A stretch of DNA of 64,000 bases from a bacterium (GCA_004560375.1 SFVC01000010.1:3158-67157), one strand, 5' to 3'. Positions 22,360 through 30,783 are shown, numbered from the stretch's first letter. Notes: generated from the letters alone by a model not told the origin. Translations and numbers: made by a program.

Positions 22360-24173
22360 ACCGGGTGGCGCTGGCGGGCAACCCAAACGTGGGCAAGTCC
22401 ACCCTGTTCAACGCGCTGACCGGGCTGCGGCAGCACACGGGCAACTGGGCCGGCAAGACGGTGGCCACCGCCCGGGGAACCTATACCTATGAGGGGCAGG
22501 AGTACCAGCTCATCGACCTGCCCGGAACCTACTCCCTGGCGGCCCACTCCCAGGAGGAGGCGGTGGCCCGGGACTTCATCGAGAGCGGCCAGGCGGACGG
22601 GGTGGTGGTGGTGTGCGACGCCACCTGCCTGGAGCGGAACCTGATCCTGGTGCTCCAGGTGCTGGAGCTGACGGGGAAGGTGCTGGTGTGCGTCAACCTG
22701 ATGGACGAGGCGGAGCGGCTGGGCGTCCAGGTGGATCTGCCCGCCCTGTCCCAGCGCTTAGGCGTGCCGGTGGTGGGCACCGCGGGAGGCCGCCAGGACG
22801 GGCTGGAGGAGCTGAAGGGGGCCGTGGCCGCCCTGGTGCGGTCGGAGGCTCCCGCCGAACCTCAACGGGCCCCGGCCGAGCGGGTCACTTTGGCGGAGCG
22901 GTACGCCGACCAGGTGGTGCGAAGCCGGTCGGCCGAGCGCCTGCGCCGCCAGCGGCGGCTGGATCGCTTACTTACCTCCAAGGCCACCGGCATCCCCCTG
23001 ATGCTGCTGCTGTTCGGGCTGGTGGTGTGGCTGACGGTGGCGGGGGCCAATTTCCCCTCCGCCCTGCTCACCGAGCTGTTCGCCCGCGTGGGCGCAGTGC
23101 TGGAGGGCTGGCTGGCAAATTTCCCAGCATGGCTGCGGGGGCTGCTGCTGGACGGGGTGTACCGGGTCACCGCCTGGGTGATGGCGGTGATGCTGCCCCC
23201 CATGGCCATCTTCTTCCCCCTGTTCACCCTGCTGGAGGATCTGGGCTACCTGCCCCGGGCGGCCTTTGTCATGGATCACGCCTTCCAGAGGGCCAAGACC
23301 TGCGGCAAGCAGTGCCTGACTATGTGTATGTCCCTGGGCTGCAACGCCTGCGGCGTCACCGGCTGCCGGATCATCGACAGCCCCCGGGAGCGGCTCATCG
23401 CCATTTTGACCTCCTCGCTGGTGCCCTGCAACGGGAAGTTTCCCACCCTCATCGCCCTGATCACCATCTTTTTTGTGGGCGGGCGGGTGGGGCTGCTGGC
23501 CTCGCTGGAGGGGGCGGCGCTGCTGCTGGGCACGCTGGTGCTGGGGGTGGCGGGGACGCTGGGCTGCTCCCGGCTGCTGTCCGCCACGGTGCTCAAGGGG
23601 GTGCCCTCCTCCTTCGCCCTGGAGCTGCCCCCCTTCCGGAAACCCCGGGTGGGGCAGGTCATCGTCCGCTCCATGCTGGATCGCACCCTGTTTGTGCTGG
23701 GGCGGGCGGTGTCGGTGGCCGCCCCGGCGGGGGCGTTCATCTGGCTGATGGCCAACCTCACTGTGGGGGACGCCTCCCTGCTGGCCCACTGCACCGGGTT
23801 TTTAGATCCCTTCGCCCGGCTGTTCGGGCTGGACGGGGTGATCCTGATGGCCTTCCTCCTGGGCTGGCCCGCCAACGAGATCGTGCTGCCGGTGATGCTC
23901 ATGGCCTACCTGGCCACGGGCAGCCTGGTGGAGTTCGACGATCTGGCGGCGCTGGGGGCGCTGCTGGGCCAGCACGGCTGGACATGGCTGACGGCGGTGT
24001 GCACCATGCTGTTCTCCCTGTTCCACTGGCCCTGCTCCACCACCTGCCTGACCATTTACAAGGAGACGGGCAGCGTGAAGTGGACGGCGCTTTCCGTGGC
24101 GATCCCCACCGCCCTGGGGCTGGGGCTGTGCCTGATTGTCACCACAGTGGCCCGGTTGCTGGGGCTGGCGTGA
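22356..24173 (+). CDS. feoB: Ferrous iron transporter FeoB
   Basis: A 605-residue GTPase-coupled Fe(II) permease. The N-terminal G domain has GNPNVGKST (8-16), the G3 motif DLPGTYS and NLMDEAE. The membrane domain carries Cys-containing segments (MCMSLGCNACGVTGC, LTSSLVPCNGKFPT) and a second gate-like repeat (LGWPANEIVLPVML). It is shorter than the roughly 770-residue enterobacterial form. No feoC is visible. It forms a two-gene operon with feoA, supporting anaerobic iron uptake. Confidence 0.96.
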   Translation: MNRVALAGNPNVGKSTLFNALTGLRQHTGNWAGKTVATARGTYTYEGQEYQLIDLPGTYSLAAHSQEEAVARDFIESGQADGVVVVCDATCLERNLILVLQVLELTGKVLVCVNLMDEAERLGVQVDLPALSQRLGVPVVGTAGGRQDGLEELKGAVAALVRSEAPAEPQRAPAERVTLAERYADQVVRSRSAERLRRQRRLDRLLTSKATGIPLMLLLFGLVVWLTVAGANFPSALLTELFARVGAVLEGWLANFPAWLRGLLLDGVYRVTAWVMAVMLPPMAIFFPLFTLLEDLGYLPRAAFVMDHAFQRAKTCGKQCLTMCMSLGCNACGVTGCRIIDSPRERLIAILTSSLVPCNGKFPTLIALITIFFVGGRVGLLASLEGAALLLGTLVLGVAGTLGCSRLLSATVLKGVPSSFALELPPFRKPRVGQVIVRSMLDRTLFVLGRAVSVAAPAGAFIWLMANLTVGDASLLAHCTGFLDPFARLFGLDGVILMAFLLGWPANEIVLPVMLMAYLATGSLVEFDDLAALGALLGQHGWTWLTAVCTMLFSLFHWPCSTTCLTIYKETGSVKWTALSVAIPTALGLGLCLIVTTVARLLGLA

Positions 24174-24176
24174 AAA

Positions 24177-24211
24177 AAACCCGCCGCCGGTGGTTTACCG
24201 GCGGCGGGTTT
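24177..24211. terminator. Bidirectional terminator between feoB and metK
   Basis: A perfect 15-bp stem, AAACCCGCCGCCGGT with its complement, around GGTTT, flanked by an A-run and T residues, separates two convergent genes. Confidence 0.92.
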
Positions 24212-24227
24212 GCCGTGTTTGATAACG

Positions 24228-25409
24228 TTACAGGGCAGCCTTGAGCTGATCCACCATGTCCAGCTTCTCCCAGGGCAGATCCAGATCCGGGCGGCCGAAG
24301 TGGCCGTAGGAGGCGGTCTGCCGGTAGATGGGACGGCGCAGGTTCAGTCGATTGATGATGGCGGTGGGGCGCAGGTCGAACACCTTGTCCACGGCGGCCT
24401 CCAGCGCCTCGTCGGACACCTTGCCGGTGCCGAAGGTGTCCACCCGGACGGACACGGGCCGGGCCACGCCGATGGCGTAGGCCAGCTGCACCTGGCACTT
24501 GTCCGCCAGCCCCGCGGCCACCACGTTCTTGGCCGCCCAGCGGGCGGCGTAGGCGGCGGATCTGTCCACCTTGGTGGGATCCTTGCCGGAGAAGGCGCCG
24601 CCGCCGTGGGGGGCGCTGCCGCCGTATGTATCCACGATGATCTTCCGCCCGGTGAGGCCGGAGTCCCCCTGGGGCCCGCCCACCACGAAGCGGCCGGTGG
24701 GGTTCACCAGGATGCGGGTATGCTCATCCAGCAGGGCGGCGGGGATGGTGGGCTTCACCACCAGCTCGATCATGTCCGCCCGGATCTGCTCCAGGGACGC
24801 CTCGGCGGCGTGCTGGGTGGATACCACCACCGTGTCCACCCGGACGGGCTTGCCGTCGTCGCCGTACTCCACGGTGACCTGGCTCTTGCCGTCGGGCCGC
24901 AGGTAGTCCACCAGCCCCTCCTTGCGAACCTGGGCCAGCCGCAGGGCCAGCTTGTGGGACAGGGAGATGGCCAGGGGCATCAGCTCCTCCGTCTCGGTGC
25001 AGGCGTAGCCGAACATCATGCCCTGATCCCCGGCGCCGTTGTCCAGCCCGTCGCTGAGCTGGCCCTCCTTGGCCTCCAGGGCCTTGTCCACCCCCAGGGC
25101 AATGTCGGGGGACTGCTCGTCGATGTTGGTGATGACGGCGCAGGAGTCGCCGTCAAAGCCGCCCTGGCCGTTGACGTAGCCGATGTCCTTGACCACCTGG
25201 CGGGCGATGCGGGGTATGTCCACATAGCAGGAGGTGGTGATCTCGCCCATGATGTGAACCAGGCCGGTGGACACGGCGGTTTCGCAGGCCACCCGGGCGT
25301 TGGGATCCTTCTCCAGGATGGCGTCCAGGATGGCGTCGGAGATCTGATCGCACACCTTGTCGGGGTGGCCTTCGGTGACGGACTCGGAAGTGAATAGACG
25401 TTTTGCCAT
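24228..25409 (-). CDS. metK: S-adenosylmethionine synthetase
   Basis: A 393-residue enzyme making SAM from methionine and ATP. Signatures are FTSESVTEGHPDKVCDQISD, GAGDQGMMFGYA, the glycine-rich GGGAFSGKDPTKVDRSAAY loop and RPVSVRVDTFGT. ATG at 25409 has AGGAG upstream. The gene lies directly behind a SAM-I riboswitch on the same strand, so the product shuts down its own transcription when abundant. Confidence 0.98.
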   Translation of the reverse strand: MAKRLFTSESVTEGHPDKVCDQISDAILDAILEKDPNARVACETAVSTGLVHIMGEITTSCYVDIPRIARQVVKDIGYVNGQGGFDGDSCAVITNIDEQSPDIALGVDKALEAKEGQLSDGLDNGAGDQGMMFGYACTETEELMPLAISLSHKLALRLAQVRKEGLVDYLRPDGKSQVTVEYGDDGKPVRVDTVVVSTQHAAEASLEQIRADMIELVVKPTIPAALLDEHTRILVNPTGRFVVGGPQGDSGLTGRKIIVDTYGGSAPHGGGAFSGKDPTKVDRSAAYAARWAAKNVVAAGLADKCQVQLAYAIGVARPVSVRVDTFGTGKVSDEALEAAVDKVFDLRPTAIINRLNLRRPIYRQTASYGHFGRPDLDLPWEKLDMVDQLKAAL

Positions 25410-25448
25410 GATGTGTTCTCCTTTCTGTTTTTGAGGGGAAATGAGGGA

Positions 25449-25591
25449 TGAAAAAGCCCCCTGCCGGGAAACGGCGGGGGGCTGGAGGCTCCAGTGCTTT
25501 CCTCATCTCGCGTTTCCGCCGGACTTGGCACCTTGCAAAGCAGGTTGCCGTGGCTTCATCGGGCCGGTCCCTCCGCCACTCTTGATAAGGG
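25449..25591 (-). promoter_or_regulatory. SAM-I (S-box) riboswitch with terminator
   Basis: Read on the minus strand, the aptamer (25591-25501) carries the S-box core: CTTATCAAGAG, GGCGGAGGGACCGGCCC, ATGAAGCCACGGCAACC and AAGGTGCCAAGTCC, closed by GAGATGAGG pairing with the first segment. The expression platform (about 25485-25449) is an intrinsic terminator: AGCCCCCCGCCG pairs with CGGCAGGGGGCT, followed by TTTTTC. SAM binding is expected to favour termination. Confidence 0.97.
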
Positions 25592-25611
25592 AGTATTCAA
25601 TTGACGCTTTT

Positions 25612-25639
25612 ATTATAGCACACAGCCGCGCCTTGTCAA
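25612..25639 (-). promoter_or_regulatory. metK promoter
   Basis: TTGACA (25639-25634), a 16-bp spacer and a perfect TATAAT (25617-25612) lie about 20 bp before the first riboswitch helix. Confidence 0.8.
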
Positions 25640-25745
25640 TGACACAGCCATAAAAACTGTAAAAATTTTATCCATGTTTTGCTGCCGTCGCAGCAGGCTC
25701 CGGTTTGCGTCTGCGCCCGTCAGCGAACTCAAGCTCTTTTAGTAC

Positions 25746-26102
25746 CTATCCTTTAGGCTTGGGCTTGAAAATCAGGGCCACCAGCACGCCCAGGAAGATG
25801 GCGGCGGTGATGCCGCCGGCGGCGGAGGTCACGCCCCCGGTGAGGGCCCCCAGCAGACCCTTTTCCGCCACCGCCTCCTTGACCCCCTTGGCCAGCAGGT
25901 AGCCGAAGCCCGTCAGAGGCACCGTGGCCCCCGCCCCGGCCCACTCCGCCAGGGGCTTGTAGACCCCGATAGCTCCCAAAATCACCCCGGACACCACGTA
26001 GGCCACCAGTATGCGGGCAGGGGTGAGCTTGGTTTTGTCGATGAGGATCTGGCCGATGATACAGAAGATGCCGCCCACCACAAAGGCTTTCACATAGTCC
26101 AT
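25746..26102 (-). CDS. spoVAE: Stage V sporulation protein AE
   Basis: A 118-residue membrane protein beginning MDYVKAFVVGGIFCIIGQIL, with four hydrophobic stretches and the SpoVAE pattern PLTGFGYLLAKGVKEAV and GLTSAA-like GGVTSAAGGITAAIF. SpoVA proteins form the channel that moves calcium-dipicolinate into the forming spore and out during germination. It follows spoVAD with a 1-bp gap. spoVAC, normally the first gene of the set, is not present upstream. Confidence 0.93.
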   Translation of the reverse strand: MDYVKAFVVGGIFCIIGQILIDKTKLTPARILVAYVVSGVILGAIGVYKPLAEWAGAGATVPLTGFGYLLAKGVKEAVAEKGLLGALTGGVTSAAGGITAAIFLGVLVALIFKPKPKG

Positions 26103-26103
26103 G

Positions 26104-27120
26104 TCATTTCCCCCCTTCCAGCGCCAGGGCGTGGCATACGCCGGGGATGGATTCCCCCTGCATGGTGGCGGTGGGGGAGTGGAGGGCCCCGGTGGGGCAG
26201 AACAGGATCCGCCGCCACCGCCCCGCCAGCAGCCCCGGCAGCAGGTAGCCGCACAGCACCGACGCCGAGCAGCCGCACCCCGACGCCCCGGCGTGGACGT
26301 CCTGCTCCTCCCGGTCGAACAGGATCAGGCCGCAGTCGTTGTAGTTGGCCAGCTTTACCCCGTCCCGTTCAAAGAGGTCGGTGACGATCTCGTGGCCCAG
26401 CTTGCCCAGATCGCCGGTGAGGATCAGGTCGTAGTAGTCCGGGGTGAGGCCGGTGTCCTCAAAGTGGGCCTTCAGCGTCTCGTAGGCGGCGGGAGCCATG
26501 GCCGCCCCCATGTTGTTGGCGTCCTTGATGCCCTTGTCCTTCACCCGGCCGATGGTCACCCGGGGGATCCGGGGCCCGGGCCGCATCTCCCCGGTCACCA
26601 CCACCGCCCCGGCGGCGGTGGCCGTCCACTGGGCGGTGGGGGTGCGCTGGGAGCCGTACTCCAGCGGGGTGCGGTACTGCCGCTCCGCCGAGCAGAAATG
26701 GGAGGAGGTGACGGCGGCGGCGTAGGTTCCGTACCCGCCGCTGAGCAGCAGGGTGGCCAGGGCCAGGCTCTCCCCCATGGTGGAGCAGGCCCCGTACAGC
26801 CCGAAGAAGGGCACGTCGGCGGCCCGGGCGGCGTAGCCCGAGCCAATGCACTGGTTGAGCAGATCCCCCGCCAGCAGGAGATCCAGATCGGTTGTGTGCA
26901 GCCCCGCCCGCTTCAGCGCCGCGTCCAGGGCCAGCCCCTGCATGGCGGACTCCGCCTGCTCCCAGGTCTTGCAGCCAAATGTGTCGTCCTTGCAGGTGTG
27001 GTCGAAGTGCCGGCCCAGGGGGCCCTGGCTCTCCTTGTTGCCGGCGGCGGAGCCGAAGCCGATGATCACGGGGGGCGAACCGGGCTGGAAGGTCTGCCGC
27101 CCCAGCTTTTGATTTTCCAT
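26104..27120 (-). CDS. spoVAD: Stage V sporulation protein AD
   Basis: A 338-residue thiolase-fold protein, lipid-free in sequence, that binds dipicolinic acid in the SpoVA channel. Recognisable segments are RQTFQPGSPPVIIGFGSAAG, CKTWEQAESAM, FGLYGACSTMGESLAL, VTSSHFCSAERQYRTPLEYG and LILTGDLGKLGHEI. ATG at 27120 has GGAGT upstream; a longer frame enters a palindromic region. The gene is preceded by a 200-bp stretch of palindromes and, beyond it, a forespore-type promoter candidate. Confidence 0.95.
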   Translation of the reverse strand: MENQKLGRQTFQPGSPPVIIGFGSAAGNKESQGPLGRHFDHTCKDDTFGCKTWEQAESAMQGLALDAALKRAGLHTTDLDLLLAGDLLNQCIGSGYAARAADVPFFGLYGACSTMGESLALATLLLSGGYGTYAAAVTSSHFCSAERQYRTPLEYGSQRTPTAQWTATAAGAVVVTGEMRPGPRIPRVTIGRVKDKGIKDANNMGAAMAPAAYETLKAHFEDTGLTPDYYDLILTGDLGKLGHEIVTDLFERDGVKLANYNDCGLILFDREEQDVHAGASGCGCSASVLCGYLLPGLLAGRWRRILFCPTGALHSPTATMQGESIPGVCHALALEGGK

Positions 27121-27151
27121 GGATGTGACTCCTTTGGCGTGGTTTGCCCTT

Positions 27152-27241
27152 ATAGGGAACAAAGTTGAACAAGTGCAATTGCACTTGTTCAAGCAGCGGG
27201 CCGCTGGCCCGCTGACGCGCGAAGCGCGCTTTGTTCCCTAT
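27152..27241. repeat. Nested palindrome, 90 bp
   Basis: Outer 13-bp arms ATAGGGAACAAAG (27152-27164) and CTTTGTTCCCTAT (27229-27241) are perfect. Inside them lie a perfect 28-bp palindrome (27165-27192, half TTGAACAAGTGCAA), a second hairpin CAGCGGGCC-GCT-GGCCCGCTG (27194-27214) and a short GCGCG/CGCGC pair. Together they form a branched cruciform or RNA structure. Confidence 0.9.
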
Positions 27242-27255
27242 GAAGTGCAAGTTAA

Positions 27256-27326
27256 GGCCGCGTCCGCGGCCATCGGCGGCGATAAATCGTCGCCGGGTTC
27301 AAAAGTATCAAATGATACTTTTGAAC
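27256..27326. repeat. Three further consecutive palindromes
   Basis: GGCCGCG-TC-CGCGGCC (27256-27271), GGCGGCGA-TAAA-TCGTCGCC (27275-27294, one mismatch) and a 30-bp inverted repeat (27297-27326, half GTTCAAAAGTATCA, AA centre) follow head to tail. The pair of long AT-rich palindromes share the motif TTCAA/TTGAA at their ends. Confidence 0.9.
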
Positions 27327-27337
27327 TTACTTGACTA

Positions 27338-27367
27338 TAGTGTGCCCGGGAAATGAGGGTTCATGCA
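27338..27367 (-). promoter_or_regulatory. Possible forespore sigma-G/F promoter for spoVAD
   Basis: On the minus strand TGCATG (27367-27362), 17 bp and CACACTA (27344-27338) resemble the sigma-G consensus TGNATA and CATACTA. It faces spoVAD but lies about 220 bp upstream, so the palindrome cluster would be in the transcript leader. This is an inference from resemblance only. Confidence 0.4.
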
Positions 27368-27401
27368 TGGGAAAACTATGACACTCTGGGAACTTTGTCT
27401 C

Positions 27402-27430
27402 TGGAAAACCGGGTAAAATGGTGGTATAAT
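27402..27430 (+). promoter_or_regulatory. Extended -10 promoter
   Basis: TGGAAA (27402-27407), 17 bp and TATAAT (27425-27430) preceded by TGG make an extended -10 promoter 31 bp before the Cys-rich protein gene. Confidence 0.6.
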
Positions 27431-27460
27431 CTCCTTCGGAATTTGTGAGGAGGGATCCCC

Positions 27461-28075
27461 ATGCCCGAAGAAGCCCGCTCCATTGGATACATCTGCCCCG
27501 TGTGCGGACAGGCGGTGATCGCCTCCCGTACCGCCTTTCAGCTGTGCGCCGGGGACAGCGCGCTGCCCTGCCCCTGCGGCAAGTCGGAGCTGCGCTTTAC
27601 CCAGCTTGGCGACCGGTGCGAGGTCACGGTGCCCTGCCTGCTGTGCGCCCGGGATCACACCGCCGTCTGCTCCAACGACGGGATGCTGACCCAGAAGCTG
27701 CTGGCCCTGTCCTGCCCCAAGTCCGGGCTGGGCTGCTGCTACATCGGGGAGGAGGGGCCGGTGTTCCGGGCCATGGAGCAGCTGGAGCAGGCGGTGGACA
27801 AGCTCCGGGCGGACGACGAGGGGGAGCGGCGGGGCGCGTTCCTCAACGACGGGGTGATGGCCGAGGTGCTGGCCGAGCTGAAGGACGTGGCCCAGCGGGG
27901 CGGCGTGTCCTGCGGGTGCGGCTCCACGGACTACGGCGTCAAGGTGGGGTACGCCGCGGTGGACGTGGTGTGCGCCGCCTGCGGGGCGGCCCTGCGGCTG
28001 CCCGCCGCCACCGCCGACGATCTGGACGCGCTGTGCGCCCGGTATACCATCACCATCCCCGGAAGGAAGGAATAG
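27461..28075 (+). CDS. Cysteine-rich zinc-ribbon-like protein, unknown function
   Basis: A 204-residue soluble protein with repeated CxxC-type pairs (CPVC, CPCG, CLLC, a later CGCG and CAAC), suggesting two or more zinc-ribbon modules around a central helical segment (residues 100-145). The start has GAGGAGGG upstream. It is followed after 4 bp by an acyl-ACP thioesterase and shares its promoter. I do not recognise a named family; structural zinc sites are an inference. Confidence 0.75.
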   Translation: MPEEARSIGYICPVCGQAVIASRTAFQLCAGDSALPCPCGKSELRFTQLGDRCEVTVPCLLCARDHTAVCSNDGMLTQKLLALSCPKSGLGCCYIGEEGPVFRAMEQLEQAVDKLRADDEGERRGAFLNDGVMAEVLAELKDVAQRGGVSCGCGSTDYGVKVGYAAVDVVCAACGAALRLPAATADDLDALCARYTITIPGRKE

Positions 28076-28079
28076 AACG

Positions 28080-28817
28080 ATGGGCACCTTTTATGAAGGA
28101 CAGTTCCGGGTGGACTCCCGGGACGTGGATCTGTTCAACCAGTGCCGCCCGTCGGCGCTGCTGGGCATTTTGCAGGAGGCCGCCACCCAGGCCGCGCTGG
28201 CCCTGGGTGCGTCCGGCCCCGAGGTTTTGGCCAAGTACAACTGCCTCTGGATGGTCACCCGGAGCTGGGTGGAGCTGGACGCGCCCCTGCGGTGGAACGA
28301 CCTGGTGGACGTGAAAACCTGGCACCGGGGGGCCTCCGGCGCGTCCTCCTACCGGGACTTCGACCTGTTCCGGGACGGGAAGGCCGTGGGTCAGGGCTCC
28401 ACGCTGTGGGTGATGGTGGACGCGGACAGCCGGAAGCTGTTCCGCATGAAGGAGCTGGCCGAGTTCCAGGGCACCGACGGCGGCGAGCTGTGCAAGAGCG
28501 TGAAGCTGCACCGCATCCCCATGCCGGAGGAGTTTGACAACCGGGTGCGCCGGGATCTGCGCTACTCCGACACCGATATCAACGGCCACGTGAACAACAT
28601 CCATTACGCCGACTTCGCCTGCGACAGCCTCCACCTGGAGGAGCTGGGCCGGGGGAAGTTCGTCCGCTCCCTGCAAATCGGGTACGTGAACGAGTGCCGG
28701 GCGGGGGAGACCATCTGGGTGGACACCGCCGCCCGGGGGGACGAGCTGCTGGCCCGGGGGTCGGGGGAGGACGGGGTGGAACGGTTTGAGTTTTCCCTCA
28801 CCCTGGCGGATTTATAA
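28080..28817 (+). CDS. Acyl-ACP thioesterase (FatA/B-like)
   Basis: A 245-residue double-hotdog enzyme that releases fatty acids from acyl carrier protein. The N-terminal hotdog carries the long helix LGILQEAATQAALALG. The C-terminal hotdog has YSDTDINGHVNNIHYADFACD, with the Asn-His pair expected at the active site, and the IGYVNECRAGETI strand. It begins 4 bp after the Cys-rich gene with GGAAGGAA as ribosome-binding site. No fatty-acid synthesis genes are adjacent. Confidence 0.88.
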   Translation: MGTFYEGQFRVDSRDVDLFNQCRPSALLGILQEAATQAALALGASGPEVLAKYNCLWMVTRSWVELDAPLRWNDLVDVKTWHRGASGASSYRDFDLFRDGKAVGQGSTLWVMVDADSRKLFRMKELAEFQGTDGGELCKSVKLHRIPMPEEFDNRVRRDLRYSDTDINGHVNNIHYADFACDSLHLEELGRGKFVRSLQIGYVNECRAGETIWVDTAARGDELLARGSGEDGVERFEFSLTLADL

Positions 28818-28824
28818 AAGGATC

Positions 28825-28863
28825 AGGAAGCCCTCCGCGATCAGGAATCGCGGGGGGCTTCCT
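28825..28863. terminator. Bidirectional terminator
   Basis: AGGAAGCCC-T-CCGCGAT pairs with ATCGCGG-GG-GGCTTCCT around CAGGA. It separates the thioesterase gene from a convergent small gene and overlaps the latter's last codons. Confidence 0.85.
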
Positions 28864-29041
28864 CCTGTTTGGGGCACCAGTGGGGGCAGTGCTCCTCCGC
28901 CCGCCGTTTTTTCAGCCGGGGATGGACACAGTGGCCGTAATTTGTGGCGGAATAATGACCTTGATACAGACGAATGTAGTGCTTGCGAAAGTATTTGCAG
29001 CTGCCGCAGCGTTCGGCGGGGAGAGCTTGCCAGCCTTTCAT
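28841..29041 (-). CDS. Small Cys/His-rich protein, unknown function (66 aa)
   Basis: A 66-residue protein, MKGWQALPAERCGSCKYFRK and onward, with CxxC, a later GHCVHPR, and HCPHWCP. Evenly spaced Cys and His residues suggest one zinc site. ATG at 29041 has GGAGGTG eight bases upstream; the in-frame GTG at 29050 abuts that site and is less likely. Its stop lies in the shared terminator stem. I recognise the pattern as a plausible conserved Clostridia hypothetical but cannot assign a function. Confidence 0.65.
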   Translation of the reverse strand: MKGWQALPAERCGSCKYFRKHYIRLYQGHYSATNYGHCVHPRLKKRRAEEHCPHWCPKQEEAPRDS

Positions 29042-29131
29042 AGGGATCACCTCCGGAACCTATTATACCACATTATTTGTCATATGGTTGACAGACATTG
29101 ACAGTCATTGACAGTCGTTGGGGTGCGATGA

Positions 29132-29208
29132 ATGTAGGGGAGGGGCTTGCCCCTCCCGGGGAACAGAGAGCAGATCGTCACGGCGGGAGGGGCAAGCCCC
29201 TCCCCTAC
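29132..29208. repeat. Long GC-rich inverted repeat, copy 2 of 3
   Basis: The left arm 29132-29158 is identical to that of the copy at 1621-1647. The right arm is 29184-29208, missing only the last two bases of the pairing. The loop is again 25 bp but unrelated in sequence, so the arms and loop length are conserved, not the loop. It lies between the small Cys/His-rich gene and the gdhA terminator. Confidence 0.9.
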
Positions 29209-29235
29209 GGACGCGCCCAATTCACGCGGCAAAAT

Positions 29236-29268
29236 GAAACGCCCCAGGTTTCGCACCTGGGGCGTTTC
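29236..29268. terminator. gdhA terminator
   Basis: GAAACGCCCCAGGT and ACCTGGGGCGTTTC form a perfect 14-bp stem with a TTCGC loop. Read leftward it ends gdhA with a TTTTG tract. Confidence 0.88.
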
Positions 29269-29302
29269 TCTATTTCAGATTCAAACCAACGCAGAACCCG
29301 CC

Positions 29303-30649
29303 TCAGCAGATCCCCTGCCACAGCATGGCGTCCGCCACCTTCAGGAACCCGGCGATGTTGGCCCCCGCCTGGAGGTTCCCCTTCATGCCGAACTGCTCCG
29401 CGGCGGCGGCGCAGGCGGCGTAGATGCCATTCATGATGCCCTTCAGCTTGGCGTCCACTTCCTCGAACGTCCAGCTCAGCCGCTCGCTGTTCTGGCTCAT
29501 CTCCAGGCCGGAGGTGGCCACGCCGCCGGCGTTGGCGGCCTTGGCGGGGCCGAAGAAGATGCCCGCCTCCTGATAGGCGGCGATGGCCTCGGGGGTGGAG
29601 GGCATATTGGCCCCCTCAAACACGCCCTGGCAGCCGTTGGCGATGAGGGCCTTGGCGCTCTCCCCGTTGATCTCGTTCTGGGTGGCGCAGGGCAGGGCGA
29701 TGTCGCAGGGCACCGTCCAGATCCCGGAGCAGCCCTCCACATACTTGGCGGAGGGGACGTAGTCCAGATAGGTTTTGATCCGGGCCCGCTTGACCTCCTT
29801 GATCTCCTTGATGATCTTGTAGTCGATGCCGTTCTCGTCTACAATATAGCCGTTGGAGTCGGACATGGCGATGACCTTGCCGCCCAGCTGGTTCACCTTC
29901 TGGTTGGCGTAGATGGCCACGTTGCCGGAGCCGGAGATGACCACCTTCTTGCCCTCAAAGGACTGGCCGTTGTCCCGCAGGCAGGCGTCGGCGAAGTAGC
30001 ACAGGCCGAAGCCGGTGGCCTCGGTGCGGGCCAGGGAGCCGCCGTAGGTCAGGCCCTTGCCGGTGAGCACGCCGGTGAACTCGTCCCGGATCTTCTTGTA
30101 CTGGCCGAACAGAAAACCGATCTCCCGGGCGCCCACGCCGATGTCGCCGGCGGGCACGTCGGTATCCGGGCCGATGTGGCGCTGAAGCTCCGTCATGAAG
30201 GACTGGCAGAAGCGCATGACCTCGCCGTCGCTCTTGCCCTTGGGGTCGAAGTCGGCGCCGCCCTTGCCGCCGCCCATGGGCAGGGTGGTGAGGGAATTTT
30301 TGAACACCTGCTCAAAGCCCAAAAATTTGATCACGGACAGGTTGACGGTGGGGTGGAAGCGCAGGCCGCCCTTGTAGGGGCCGATGGCGGAGTTGAACTG
30401 AACGCGGAAACCCCGGTTCACCTGCACCTTGCCGCTGTCGTCCACCCAGGGCACCCGAAACATCACCACCCGCTCGGGCTCCACCATGCGGCCGATGATG
30501 TTCTGCCGCTCGTAGCGGGGGTCGGCCGCCACCACGGGCTCCAGGGACTCCAGCACCTCCTCCACGGCCTGGAGGAACTCGGGCTCATGGGCGCTCTTTT
30601 TCTTCAGGTCGTCCAGCACGGACAGGAGGTACGCATTTTGAATCGACAT
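29303..30649 (-). CDS. gdhA: NADP-type glutamate dehydrogenase
   Basis: A 448-residue enzyme, exactly the usual length of hexameric bacterial GDH, interconverting 2-oxoglutarate plus ammonia and glutamate. Motifs: GPYKGGLRFHPTVNLSVIKF, the catalytic-lysine region LPMGGGKGGADFDPKGKSDG, PAGDIGVGAREIGFLFG, and the dinucleotide fold VVISGSGNVAIYA. ATG at 30649 (MSIQNAYLL) matches the family start; a 38-codon upstream extension crosses the promoter. NADP preference is by resemblance only. Confidence 0.95.
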   Translation of the reverse strand: MSIQNAYLLSVLDDLKKKSAHEPEFLQAVEEVLESLEPVVAADPRYERQNIIGRMVEPERVVMFRVPWVDDSGKVQVNRGFRVQFNSAIGPYKGGLRFHPTVNLSVIKFLGFEQVFKNSLTTLPMGGGKGGADFDPKGKSDGEVMRFCQSFMTELQRHIGPDTDVPAGDIGVGAREIGFLFGQYKKIRDEFTGVLTGKGLTYGGSLARTEATGFGLCYFADACLRDNGQSFEGKKVVISGSGNVAIYANQKVNQLGGKVIAMSDSNGYIVDENGIDYKIIKEIKEVKRARIKTYLDYVPSAKYVEGCSGIWTVPCDIALPCATQNEINGESAKALIANGCQGVFEGANMPSTPEAIAAYQEAGIFFGPAKAANAGGVATSGLEMSQNSERLSWTFEEVDAKLKGIMNGIYAACAAAAEQFGMKGNLQAGANIAGFLKVADAMLWQGIC

Positions 30650-30699
30650 ACCGTCAACATCCTTTCCTCTTTGAAGGTGTCGCTTTGACGCGATACTGT

Positions 30700-30728
30700 A
30701 TTGTACACCAGGTTCGGCAGTTTTGCAA
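30700..30728 (-). promoter_or_regulatory. gdhA promoter
   Basis: TTGCAA (30728-30723), 17 bp, and TACAAT (30705-30700) with a TG two bases upstream lie about 50 bp before gdhA. Confidence 0.65.
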
Positions 30729-30783
30729 GTCCGAGCGTGAAAAATTGCAAAAACGAAGTTCACAAAATTTTTTGGCGAAGGGG

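Noticed and set aside
27152..27326. CRISPR array
   Set aside because: The repeats are palindromes of different sequence without regular spacers.
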